A DNA stretch of 10,616 bases from Silvanigrellales bacterium. Lineage in GTDB: Bacteria; Bdellovibrionota_B; Oligoflexia; Silvanigrellales; Silvanigrellaceae. The notes beneath the pieces are model-generated. The model was not told the DNA's origin and did not search any database. It saw nothing but the letters and a program-made list of their open reading frames with translations. The stretch spans positions 1-10,616 of the forward strand of contig JANQPW010000324.1 of NCBI GenBank assembly GCA_028285285.1, in the 5' to 3' direction. The translations under genes were made by a program, and so were the position numbers. This document shows positions 1 to 6,341 of the stretch, one piece after another. The number at the start of each line of letters is the position of its first letter. Within the stretch, counting starts at the first letter, position 1.

Positions 1-1092
1 ATTGAGGAGCTGCGCTATCCGTCCGTTGCGAGACTCTTCGGGAATGCTCTTGAGTATGGAAACTGCGCGATCGGGTCGGCCGGCGTCGAGAGCTTCCCGA
101 GCTTGATCGTGTTTCTCTTCAGGGCTTGCTTCTTGATCGAATTCCGAGACTGCGGAAGCTCCCGGCCCACGGTTGAGAGGCATTGGACCTTGAGAGTGGA
201 AGGTTTGGATGAGAGAGTCGGTGCGTTTTTGGAAGCTCGGGGATGGAAATTTTTGTTTGAGCTGCCTGCGAATGCTCTGCACGGCGGAGCTGTCGCCCTT
301 TTGGTAAGCTGCCACGAGCCTTGAAGATTCAAAGGCATATTGGCGTTCGATCCTCAACACCACCCTGTCGCGAAGGGCGCGAAGAGCGCGGGCATAAGCG
401 GGTGTTGGTTGAGATGCTGCGGCCGCATCAATTTGACCCAAGGTTTCAAAGAGGCGCTTCAAACCAAAACTGTGGGAGGTGAGCTTTCGGAGCGTTTCTT
501 GTTCCAGAGCCGATAGCTCTGCAAACTCTTCTGACAGTCTCAAGAGGGCGAGGTCGTTCTTTTCGCGGAGGCGATGATCGGCTTCTAGTTGAAGAGCGAG
601 AGACTCACGAACTCCTCGTGCTGCCTCTCGTTTTCCGGCAGCTTCCAGTCTGTCCGCCTTCATGGATTGAACGAAGAAGCTGCTCCAAAGGGGAGTCAGG
701 GCTCGAAGGGATTCATCAAGGTGGGCGACAGCACTCTCGGCTTGGCCGGGATGATCTGGTTTTGCACGAGCAGCGCATTCGGAGAGGGCTGTGCGAATGG
801 AGAGCGGGAGTTGCCGGGCTTCCTCGCTGCTCAAGCGGGAAAGAAGGCCTTGTGCGAGATTAAGGACTTCAGAGCACTTTTCTTTCGCAAAGGACTCCTC
901 AATAGCTTGAAGATCTTCAAGAATTTTCTCAATCGAGCGACTTTCTCCTTTTTTGGCTCTTTCCGCCTCTGTGGGCCGAGGTTTGGTTTGCAAGCTCGGC
1001 ACCGGATCGGGGTTTTGAGCTGTGAGACACGAGACCATGCAAAGTTGTGAAACGATGAAGGCTAACAGGTTGATTTTTCTTGATTCAATCAA
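1..1092 (-). CDS. Helical/TPR-like lipoprotein, C-terminus beyond left edge
   Basis: The minus-strand frame is open without a stop for 364 codons from a TTG start to the window edge, so the gene is incomplete at its 3' end. TTG is preferred because an in-frame TGA lies two codons upstream and GGAG sits 8 nt before it. The N-terminus is a lipoprotein signal: basic residues, a hydrophobic core, then M-V-S-C with Cys22 as the probable lipidated residue. The mature part is almost entirely predicted helix, rich in Ala, Leu, Glu, Arg and Lys. A TPR-like helix pair is suggested at residues 54-88 (KILEDLQAIEE...LNLAQGLLSRL) and another at about 328-352 (HDQAREALDAGRPDRAVSIL), separated by a Pro/Ser-rich stretch at about 275-325. 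It would be an envelope-anchored scaffold or assembly factor by analogy; I do not recognise a family. It lies 129 bp downstream of the barrel gene on the same strand. The coding call is firm, the function is not. Confidence 0.85.
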   Translation of the reverse strand, partial: MIESRKINLLAFIVSQLCMVSCLTAQNPDPVPSLQTKPRPTEAERAKKGESRSIEKILEDLQAIEESFAKEKCSEVLNLAQGLLSRLSSEEARQLPLSIRTALSECAARAKPDHPGQAESAVAHLDESLRALTPLWSSFFVQSMKADRLEAAGKREAARGVRESLALQLEADHRLREKNDLALLRLSEEFAELSALEQETLRKLTSHSFGLKRLFETLGQIDAAAASQPTPAYARALRALRDRVVLRIERQYAFESSRLVAAYQKGDSSAVQSIRRQLKQKFPSPSFQKRTDSLIQTFHSQGPMPLNRGPGASAVSEFDQEASPEEKHDQAREALDAGRPDRAVSILKSIPEESRNGRIAQLLN

Positions 1093-1100
1093 AAATCACA

Positions 1101-1104
1101 CTCC
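1101..1104 (-). promoter_or_regulatory. Shine-Dalgarno supporting the TTG start
   Basis: GGAG on the minus strand, 8 nt before the TTG at 1092. No ATG or GTG in this frame precedes the signal peptide, because a TGA lies two codons upstream of the TTG. The site therefore decides the start. Confidence 0.6.
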
Positions 1105-1134
1105 AATAAAAATTCACCTCAACCAAATCCTGGT

Positions 1135-1156
1135 CGGACTCAGAGTGTTGAGTCCG
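1135..1156. repeat. Perfect 8-bp inverted repeat (hairpin)
   Basis: CGGACTCA and TGAGTCCG flank the 6-nt loop GAGTGT. The hairpin lies between the stop of the barrel gene (1222) and the start of the lipoprotein gene (1092). Read on the minus strand no U-run follows, so it is not a canonical intrinsic terminator for the barrel gene. Read on the plus strand it is followed by a pyrimidine-rich stretch with scattered Ts (1157-1170), so it might stop antisense transcription. It could also be a 5'-UTR structure or operator of the lipoprotein gene. Confidence 0.55.
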
Positions 1157-1221
1157 TTCTTCTGTTCTTTAATACCAATTGAGAGGAATGAACAGGATCA
1201 GGCCGGTGCAAGTTCAGGAGA

Positions 1222-2475
1222 TCACCAACGTGTGGAAAAGCCTGCCATGTGTTGACGGACTTTTCCCGTTGTTTCATCGGCAAAGGTCGTTTGGCGGACG
1301 TAGGAAGCATATTCGATCGCGAGAAAGCTCAGTTCGATGGAAGCCCCCCAGGTGAGCTCTGAGTTAAAAATACCTCCTCGAGCCGCCACTCCGCTAAAAA
1401 TAAGGGGGTGGCCAAAGAAAACCTCAAGTCCGGCTTTGATGACCTGCTCGAGAGGAACCTCAGTGAAGCCATACTCAGCTCCTCCAGTGGTAAAAGCCAG
1501 GGGAGATGCTTCACCAGAGAGTCGGATGTTGAGTCGGTCTCTCCCCATTCGAAAGCGAGGGGTAATAGAAAGCCCAGCAACGAGCTCTGCAGCGTCAAGA
1601 AGGGTTCGGGTTTCTCCTTCCTGAGTGGCACCCTGTCTTCGCGAACCACAGACTCGTGTTGTTTGCTTTGAGTAGGGATTGAACACATTGTCGACGCAAC
1701 CTGTGGGTGCATTGCGAATGGCCAAGCCAAAGGTGGGGAGCCAGAAGTCAGCCGCGGTGAAGAGAAGGCCAGCGTCGAGTCCCACGCCGATCGTGCGGTC
1801 GAGCTGTGTGATTCCCTGTGTTCCCGAGTAGTTTGGATTTTCAGAGAGAGAGTAGTCCATTAAGCGTTCGTAGTAGCGTGCATTTGGGCGCACGGAGAGT
1901 CCGTAAGCAATGGTTCCAGCGCGGCTCACATTTGCGATGCCAAGTGCCAGGCCAACTGTGGTGTCGCGTGTGATATCGAAAAAACCGGGATCGTCCGTCG
2001 TTTCTCGTTTGACGATAACTTGGCTTGACCCATAAGTACCGAAGAGGAAAGTTGGCTTGGACTTTCCACCCATGACAATGCTGGGGAACGCGTTGGTTTG
2101 CACCAGGGTTTCGTGGTTTCCCGTTTCCGAAGAAATGTTTTGCAATATCGTTGGCAGGGTTTTATCTGCGGCGGTGAAGAGTGTGTTTCCAACGGGCTGT
2201 AGCTGTCCTTCCGGGGCGGAAATGCTCACTCGGGGAAAGTGCACTTCGTGCACTTTTCGGCGGGAGCGTGGGTTGCGCATGCGGGCTAGACCGGCTGGGT
2301 TGGAGAAAACACTTTCTGAGTCGTTGGAAGTTGTGACGGTGGCGAAGCCCATCCCTGCATATCGAAGAGAGGTCCAGTCTCGGGGGAGCTCTTGGGCCGC
2401 CGCTGGAGTCGCCAGTAGAACGCTTACCCCAACAATCACAGCGTTTTTCTTATTTGAGAAGTGGTTTTTCCACAT
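1222..2475 (-). CDS. PorV/UPF0164-like outer-membrane beta-barrel protein
   Basis: 417 residues starting at ATG, preceded by a double purine-rich Shine-Dalgarno (GGAGAAGGAGAT). Residues 1-27 form a signal peptide ending in A-A-A before Gln28. Residues 38-63 (YAGMGFATVTTSNDSESVF then NPAGLA) match the N-terminal signature of FadL-fold proteins of the PorV/PorQ/UPF0164/TraF-like group, in which a Gly-rich strand precedes an Asn-Pro-Ala-Gly-Leu turn. The rest alternates Gly/aromatic beta-strands with polar loops. The last part (about 330-395: GAEYGF, then GLEVFFG, then an amphipathic strand pair) also fits that fold, and the chain ends in Trp. Cys260 and Cys276 could close a disulfide across a loop. 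The likely role is an outer-membrane channel or a partner of a secretion or surface system, but the substrate cannot be told. The closing strand is degenerate relative to a classical terminal Phe strand. Confidence 0.85.
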   Translation of the reverse strand: MWKNHFSNKKNAVIVGVSVLLATPAAAQELPRDWTSLRYAGMGFATVTTSNDSESVFSNPAGLARMRNPRSRRKVHEVHFPRVSISAPEGQLQPVGNTLFTAADKTLPTILQNISSETGNHETLVQTNAFPSIVMGGKSKPTFLFGTYGSSQVIVKRETTDDPGFFDITRDTTVGLALGIANVSRAGTIAYGLSVRPNARYYERLMDYSLSENPNYSGTQGITQLDRTIGVGLDAGLLFTAADFWLPTFGLAIRNAPTGCVDNVFNPYSKQTTRVCGSRRQGATQEGETRTLLDAAELVAGLSITPRFRMGRDRLNIRLSGEASPLAFTTGGAEYGFTEVPLEQVIKAGLEVFFGHPLIFSGVAARGGIFNSELTWGASIELSFLAIEYASYVRQTTFADETTGKVRQHMAGFSTRW

Positions 2476-2670
2476 ATCTCCTTCTCCTTCATCTCAGAGA
2501 TCGGTCAAAGGGCCAATTCTCTTGAGTGGAGGATGGGTAAGCTTTTCCTCTGTGAGTTCTGACACCTATCCGAAGAGAGACCTCAAGTTCAGCCGGTATT
2601 TGACCGCAAATTGATGAGACGTGCCGAATGAGTTCCAGAGCCCGTGCGGCTCCGCTGTCGTAGGTGTGAA
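2476..2670. promoter_or_regulatory. Divergent intergenic control region
   Basis: These 195 bp separate the barrel gene (minus) from the receiver-TPR gene (plus) and must hold promoters for both. No confident -35/-10 pair was found. Two features stand out: an inverted pair of 8-mers, CGGTCAAA (2502-2509) and TTTGACCG (2599-2606), with start-to-start distance 97, and a short palindrome ATCTC-A-GAGAT (2491-2501) just upstream of the barrel gene's Shine-Dalgarno. Either could be an operator; neither is proven. Open frames crossing this stretch on both strands lack plausible starts and look like noise. Confidence 0.4.
2662..2666 (+). promoter_or_regulatory. Shine-Dalgarno choosing GTG 2671 over GTG 2644
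   Basis: AGGTG ends 4 nt before GTG 2671, with its AGG core 6 nt away. The earlier in-frame GTG at 2644 would add nine residues, mostly Arg/Cys, unlike a receiver-domain N-terminus, and has no good Shine-Dalgarno. Confidence 0.55.
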
Positions 2671-4251
2671 GTGAAAAAAAATCAGTTCCTAGTGTTCTCT
2701 GCAAATGAAGAAAACACCAATCTGTGTCGGACCCTTTCGGGAAGGCTGACTCATCCAGCATCGGCGACTTTTGTAACAGAAGTCCCACAGGCTCTGGACA
2801 CCCTTCAAGGAAAAGGCATTTCAAGCGTTGTTGTTGACTATAGTTCTCTCGAGGCAAGCGAGAGTGTCCTTTTTTTCCAAAAGATGAGGCAAACACGGGG
2901 GCACTCTTTCACTCCGCTGGTTGTGATCGCTGAAGAGATCACTCCGGAACTCATGTCTCTAGGATCCGAGTATGTGTTTTTTCGAATTGTGGGTTCTGAG
3001 CAGAGGTCCGAGAGACTGAAAACTGCTCTTGATGCGGTGCTTCAGGAGCTTTCAAAGCCTTCGGGCTTGAGATCTGCCTTTCAGAAATTGAGTCATGCAC
3101 AGCGCATGGGCCACTTTGGTGAAGCCGATCGAATCCTTGAAGATTGTTACCAGCTCTACCCTGACAACCCTGACGTACTGGTGGAGTATGGAAACCTTTG
3201 TCTTAGAAAGGGCAAACTTGATCTTGCAGAGCGCATTGCAACACGGCTTGCAAAGTCCGGACAAGAGTCTTTGAGGGTCTCAAATTTTGCGGCACGTGTG
3301 CGTTTGAAACAAGGAAACTTTGGTGGCGCACTCACTCTGTTGGATCGAGCCAACGTTTTGAGTCCGAAGAATTTGGAGCGGCTCATCTTGATGGGCGACG
3401 TGCTGCGTGTTCAGGGTGACGCTGTTCAGGCGGAAGAGAAGTATAAGGAAGCTCTCAGTCTGGAACCTGAAAACCGGTTGGGGCGGAAAGGCATGGGGCT
3501 CTCGGCCCTCAGTCAAGGTGAGGCTGATCGAGCCCTCGAGTTTTTCACAGGTGCTTTCACAGAAGAGGAAACTGGAAGTTTCTTTAACAACACAGCTGTG
3601 CTGGCGGTTCGAAGACACCATTTTGATAAGGCCAAGAAGCTCTACTCCGCTGCGAGTTCCGCCATTGAGGATCGCAAGCTGAAGGCAAAAGTGGTGTTCA
3701 ACATGGGACTGATGTACCGTCGTTGGTCGAAGCCATCGGAAGCTGTGGAGAAGTTCAGAGAGGCTCATCAGCTGGATCCCAGCTATGAGAAGGCCGAGCG
3801 CCACCTAGAGCAGATGGGTGCTGCAGCAACTTCGCCACAGTTAGCCTCAGAGAGAAGCACAGCCCTTGCAGCAGATTCGGCGGATCCGCTTTCCACCCTG
3901 TCGGGAATGAGTCCCTCCGGCCCTGAGTTGTCCCCACCCGATCCGAGTTCGGTCGACTTTGCCGACTCCATCTTGGATGGGTCCAACCCAATGACGCACG
4001 AAACCCCCCTTGAGGCAGAACGCCCCGGATCTGGGATTCGAACGATTGAGGAGCCCATTGCGGATATTAAGCCGTTTTCAGTTGCTGCTCTCACATCTCG
4101 TTCAAAAGCACCTCCGCCAAAACGAAGGTCGGCAGCTCAAAGCGGTGGGATAAAGAAACAGGAACCGTCTCAGGCCTCTTCCATGAAGAAGGCCTCCGGC
4201 TCCGAGTCAGCCTTCATCGACGAAGACGAAGACGATGACGATGTGTTCTGA
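2671..4251 (+). CDS. Degenerate receiver domain fused to TPR repeats
   Basis: 526 residues from GTG 2671. Residues 1-120 resemble a response-regulator receiver fold: strand QFLVFSA, an acidic pair Glu13-Glu14 after it, strand SSVVVDYSS with Asp56 where the phospho-acceptor sits, then PLVVIAEE. The usual Ser/Thr position is Ala87 and the conserved Lys seems replaced by Arg105 (VFFRIVG), so phosphorylation is doubtful. Residues 143-371 form about seven tandem TPR-like units of about 34 residues; the best are AEEKYKEALSLEPEN (about 254-268) and the last, EAVEKFREAHQLDPS. Residues 380-526 are Pro/Ser/Ala-rich, probably disordered, and end in an Asp/Glu run followed by V-F. There is no signal peptide, so it is cytoplasmic. 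Its probable role is a protein-protein scaffold in a signalling or motility complex; partners are unknown. It converges on the next gene with 28 bp between the stops. Confidence 0.9.
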   Translation: MKKNQFLVFSANEENTNLCRTLSGRLTHPASATFVTEVPQALDTLQGKGISSVVVDYSSLEASESVLFFQKMRQTRGHSFTPLVVIAEEITPELMSLGSEYVFFRIVGSEQRSERLKTALDAVLQELSKPSGLRSAFQKLSHAQRMGHFGEADRILEDCYQLYPDNPDVLVEYGNLCLRKGKLDLAERIATRLAKSGQESLRVSNFAARVRLKQGNFGGALTLLDRANVLSPKNLERLILMGDVLRVQGDAVQAEEKYKEALSLEPENRLGRKGMGLSALSQGEADRALEFFTGAFTEEETGSFFNNTAVLAVRRHHFDKAKKLYSAASSAIEDRKLKAKVVFNMGLMYRRWSKPSEAVEKFREAHQLDPSYEKAERHLEQMGAAATSPQLASERSTALAADSADPLSTLSGMSPSGPELSPPDPSSVDFADSILDGSNPMTHETPLEAERPGSGIRTIEEPIADIKPFSVAALTSRSKAPPPKRRSAAQSGGIKKQEPSQASSMKKASGSESAFIDEDEDDDDVF

Positions 4252-4279
4252 AGCATGAAACATGTTTGAGAGGACTCGT

Positions 4280-5521
4280 TCAGCTTGCCAGAGAGATCAT
4301 CGATGCGAGGGGAGAAGGTTTTTCCCCAACGCGGGCGGGCTTAACCACATTGTCTTTGCTGCGCTTGGCTCGCGTGAGTGAAACGATTTTCTGTGCTGCT
4401 CGAGAATCTCCAATGAGAGACTGGGCCTCGGCTAAAAAGTCTTGAATGATGATGGCGCGAGGGCCGCGGATAGCAGGCTCGCTACGGAACACACTCATGA
4501 CAATGCCCAGTTGCTCATGAAGAATCTCGTCAGAAATGTCTCTGAAAAGAGAGAGGTGACGGATCATGACCTGGCCAATAGACTCGGCAAGTTGTCGTTG
4601 ATAGACGTCGATGGCCGCACGCTGCAGCAAAGCGAAGTGCTTGGTGGCCAATGTGAGAGTGTGAACGTCTTTCGGAACACCTTCCGAGTACGATGCAAGG
4701 AAAGTTGGGAATTCAGAAGGATACTTGAGCATGTAGTGTTTGAGAACCTCATGGCTCATTTCCGCGAGTTTTGGAGATGCGGCAAAAAAAGAACTCAAAT
4801 GCTCGACAAGGAAGAAAAATGCAGCTGTTAATTTACGTTTGTCATCAAAGAATGCTTTCAGCATTTCTTCAAGGAGACTGTGGCCAAATCGACTGATGAC
4901 CCTATTCAGCTGTTGTGTTGATTTGCGGTCGGGCTCACAGCTGGCTAGGAAATGAACCAGCGCAATGCGCATGGCCGTGCTGTTCACATTTGATCGGGCT
5001 AGTAGACTCGTGGAAATGTACTCGACAACATGAGAAGCCCCTTTGTGGTCAAGTGCACTCTTGCCCTGCTGGTTTGCAAGCAGAAGACCAAATTCGGTGA
5101 GAATCACCAAAGCCGCTTCTGCAATGGGAAGCTTAGTGGTCGGGTCATTGAGTTCAGTGTCAGCGATCTCAAGAAGACTGATGGCAACCTCTCGGAAAAA
5201 TGCCACATCGCCAGTGAGATGAAGTTGGGCTTCTAGAAAGCGGTTTACCGCATTCCAACCGTTGTCGGAAGTGAAACCGACGCAGATCAAATAGAGTAAT
5301 GTGTCGATGCGCTCTTTCGACTGAAAGGCCTCTAGGAGTTTAGACGCTGCAAGTTCAGAAACCTTTTGTTTGTCTTCTTCCGAGAGGCATTTGTATGCTT
5401 TCGCATAGGGGTGTTTCTTGGGATCAGCTGTGCCCCGCAGTCTGGGCTGAGCCAGCTCTTTTTCGCAAAGGAGCAGAGCATCTTTGCCGGCCATTTTTTC
5501 TTTCTCTTTCGTCGGACTCAC
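4280..5521 (-). CDS. All-helical cytoplasmic protein of unknown function
   Basis: 413 residues from a GTG start with AGGTGA placed 3 nt before it; an internal ATG at residue 10 (5494) is an alternative start with a weaker purine-rich lead. There is no signal peptide or membrane segment. The sequence is a continuous series of amphipathic helices (for example EAALVILTEFGLLLAN and RAAIDVYQRQLAESIGQVMI), with the rhythm of a HEAT/ARM-like or other alpha-solenoid but no clear repeat consensus. A short Lys-rich, Pro-containing tail follows residue 385. It begins 34 bp after the stop of the GYF_2-PilZ gene on the same strand, with no terminator between, so the two are probably co-transcribed and may act in the same c-di-GMP-controlled process. 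I do not recognise a family; no catalytic motif is visible. Confidence 0.85.
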   Translation of the reverse strand: MSPTKEKEKMAGKDALLLCEKELAQPRLRGTADPKKHPYAKAYKCLSEEDKQKVSELAASKLLEAFQSKERIDTLLYLICVGFTSDNGWNAVNRFLEAQLHLTGDVAFFREVAISLLEIADTELNDPTTKLPIAEAALVILTEFGLLLANQQGKSALDHKGASHVVEYISTSLLARSNVNSTAMRIALVHFLASCEPDRKSTQQLNRVISRFGHSLLEEMLKAFFDDKRKLTAAFFFLVEHLSSFFAASPKLAEMSHEVLKHYMLKYPSEFPTFLASYSEGVPKDVHTLTLATKHFALLQRAAIDVYQRQLAESIGQVMIRHLSLFRDISDEILHEQLGIVMSVFRSEPAIRGPRAIIIQDFLAEAQSLIGDSRAAQKIVSLTRAKRSKDNVVKPARVGEKPSPLASMISLAS

Positions 5522-5524
5522 GGG

Positions 5525-5530
5525 TCACCT
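5525..5530 (-). promoter_or_regulatory. Shine-Dalgarno for the GTG start of the helical protein
   Basis: AGGTGA on the minus strand, with its AGG core 6 nt from GTG 5521. It favours this start over the internal ATG at 5494, which is preceded only by an A/G run. Confidence 0.5.
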
Positions 5531-5555
5531 CATGCGATTTCTGTTTCAGCTTGAT

Positions 5556-6116
5556 TCAAAAGGCCTGGTTTCGTTTGACGTACTCGACGATGCTGGCACG
5601 CGTGTGATCGTCGAGATTCTTGAGTTCCAAACCGTAGCCGGGCTGTTTTCCGGTACCGTGGGCGCTTCGAACGACGGTTCCTCTGAGGTGCATGGGCTTG
5701 CCGAGGCCCTTACCTTCTTTCAGTGTGATCTTGATCTCTTCGTTGACCGAGAAGCACTGTTGGGTTGTTTGAAAGAACACGCCGGAAATAGAAATGTCTG
5801 TGAGGGCTCCTGAGGCAACCAATGAGTCGTTGTGGGCAACCACACGCTCTTTGATGGAGACTCTCAGATCTCCCCTTTTTTCTGGCGTGGAGAGTTGTGT
5901 GGCGGCGTTGTCCTGAAATGTTCCCGAATCCATTTGATGGAGCTCGGGAACATCGGAAAGCAGTTTCCAATCTCCAAAGCCTTCACGATAAACGTAGTCT
6001 CTTTCAGTGATCTCTCCGTTGGAAATGGCGTCGTGGAGTTCGCCGAGAAGCAGAGGACCGACCTGTTCTTCGCCAGCGTAGTAAAACCACACCCTTTCAT
6101 TGATTTCCGATGTCAT
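5556..6116 (-). CDS. GYF_2-PilZ domain protein, probable c-di-GMP receptor
   Basis: 186 residues from ATG 6116; AGAGAGG lies 8 nt upstream, so this start is preferred over an in-frame codon at 6161 that would add 15 residues without a Shine-Dalgarno. Residues 9-58 match the GYF_2 domain: Trp10-Phe-Tyr-Tyr, Gly20-Pro21, a helix ending in Asn-Gly-Glu-Ile, then Gly-Asp-Trp50. This small module is thought to bind peptides or other proteins. Residues about 79-183 are a PilZ domain. Its c-di-GMP-binding signature is present: RxxxR (Arg81, Arg85) and D-x-S-x-x-G (DISISG, 107-112), followed by the strand PGYGLEL near 159-165. It is cytoplasmic. Binding of c-di-GMP would be expected to change an interaction made by the GYF_2 part, as adaptor output; that is inference. 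It is the first gene of a two-gene operon with the helical protein. Confidence 0.93.
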   Translation of the reverse strand: MTSEINERVWFYYAGEEQVGPLLLGELHDAISNGEITERDYVYREGFGDWKLLSDVPELHQMDSGTFQDNAATQLSTPEKRGDLRVSIKERVVAHNDSLVASGALTDISISGVFFQTTQQCFSVNEEIKITLKEGKGLGKPMHLRGTVVRSAHGTGKQPGYGLELKNLDDHTRASIVEYVKRNQAF

Positions 6117-6124
6117 TGATAAAA

Positions 6125-6131
6125 CCTCTCT
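6125..6131 (-). promoter_or_regulatory. Shine-Dalgarno for the PilZ gene
   Basis: AGAGAGG on the minus strand, 8 nt before ATG 6116. It fixes the start inside the longer open frame and places the upstream palindrome in the untranslated leader or promoter. Confidence 0.6.
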
Positions 6132-6138
6132 GAAATGT

Positions 6139-6152
6139 TGCAATAAATTGCA
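6139..6152. repeat. Palindrome TGCAAT-AA-ATTGCA upstream of the PilZ gene
   Basis: A perfect 6-bp inverted repeat with a 2-nt spacer, ending 23 nt before the PilZ start. The spacer is too short for a stable hairpin loop, so a site for a dimeric DNA-binding protein is more plausible than an RNA structure. No named regulator can be assigned. Confidence 0.4.
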
Positions 6153-6329
6153 TTTTTTCAAAATATCTAAAGGTTCATCGGTGTGGCGCTGTTTGAATTT
6201 TAGACAAAGATAAATAAATTTAATAAAAAAAGCTTTTACAAAGAGTTAACTGATGTAGCATTCCGTGTTCTTGACGTGAGCATTCCATGCCGCGCCGCGC
6301 TGAGTTTGTGCGGTTAGCATGTTGTGATG

Positions 6330-6334
6330 AGGAG
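6330..6334 (+). promoter_or_regulatory. Shine-Dalgarno choosing ATG 6342
   Basis: AGGAG lies 7 nt before ATG 6342. The upstream in-frame GTG (6324) and ATG (6327) have no such site, and starting at 6342 gives a clean signal peptide. Confidence 0.65.
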
Positions 6335-6341
6335 CACAGGG

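Larger units (their letters stand above)
6117..6341. promoter_or_regulatory. AT-rich divergent promoter region
   Basis: These 225 bp lie between the PilZ operon (minus) and the exported cytochrome operon (plus). The centre (6140-6260) is markedly AT-rich. On the minus strand TAAAAT (6202-6197) is a possible -10 for the PilZ gene, without a strong -35. On the plus strand TTTACA (6235-6240) is a possible -35 for the downstream operon, but the matching -10 is poor. GCATTCC occurs twice in direct orientation (6258-6264 and 6280-6286), 22 bp apart, about two helical turns. No complete promoter can be asserted. Confidence 0.45.

Noticed and set aside
589..1050. 153-codon plus-strand open frame
   Set aside because: It lies opposite the lipoprotein gene, which has a signal peptide, lipobox and Shine-Dalgarno. 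The plus-strand product has odd composition and no Shine-Dalgarno.
2461..2473. GTGG-TTTTT-CCAC hairpin at the barrel gene start
   Set aside because: A 4-bp stem inside coding sequence, explicable by codon choice for Trp-Lys-Asn-His.
2057..2614. 185-codon plus-strand open frame across the start of the barrel gene
   Set aside because: Opposite the barrel's clear coding sequence and signal peptide; no domain or start signal.
2489..2896. 135-codon minus-strand open frame across the divergent region
   Set aside because: Antisense to the start of the receiver-TPR gene and without a recognisable domain.
3280..3804. 174-codon minus-strand open frame
   Set aside because: Mirrors the TPR coding region; composition is that of a shadow frame.
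4258..4267. AAACATGTTT palindrome between the converging genes as a bidirectional terminator
   Set aside because: It is A/T-rich with no loop and no GC-rich stem followed by T-runs, so it does not meet terminator criteria.
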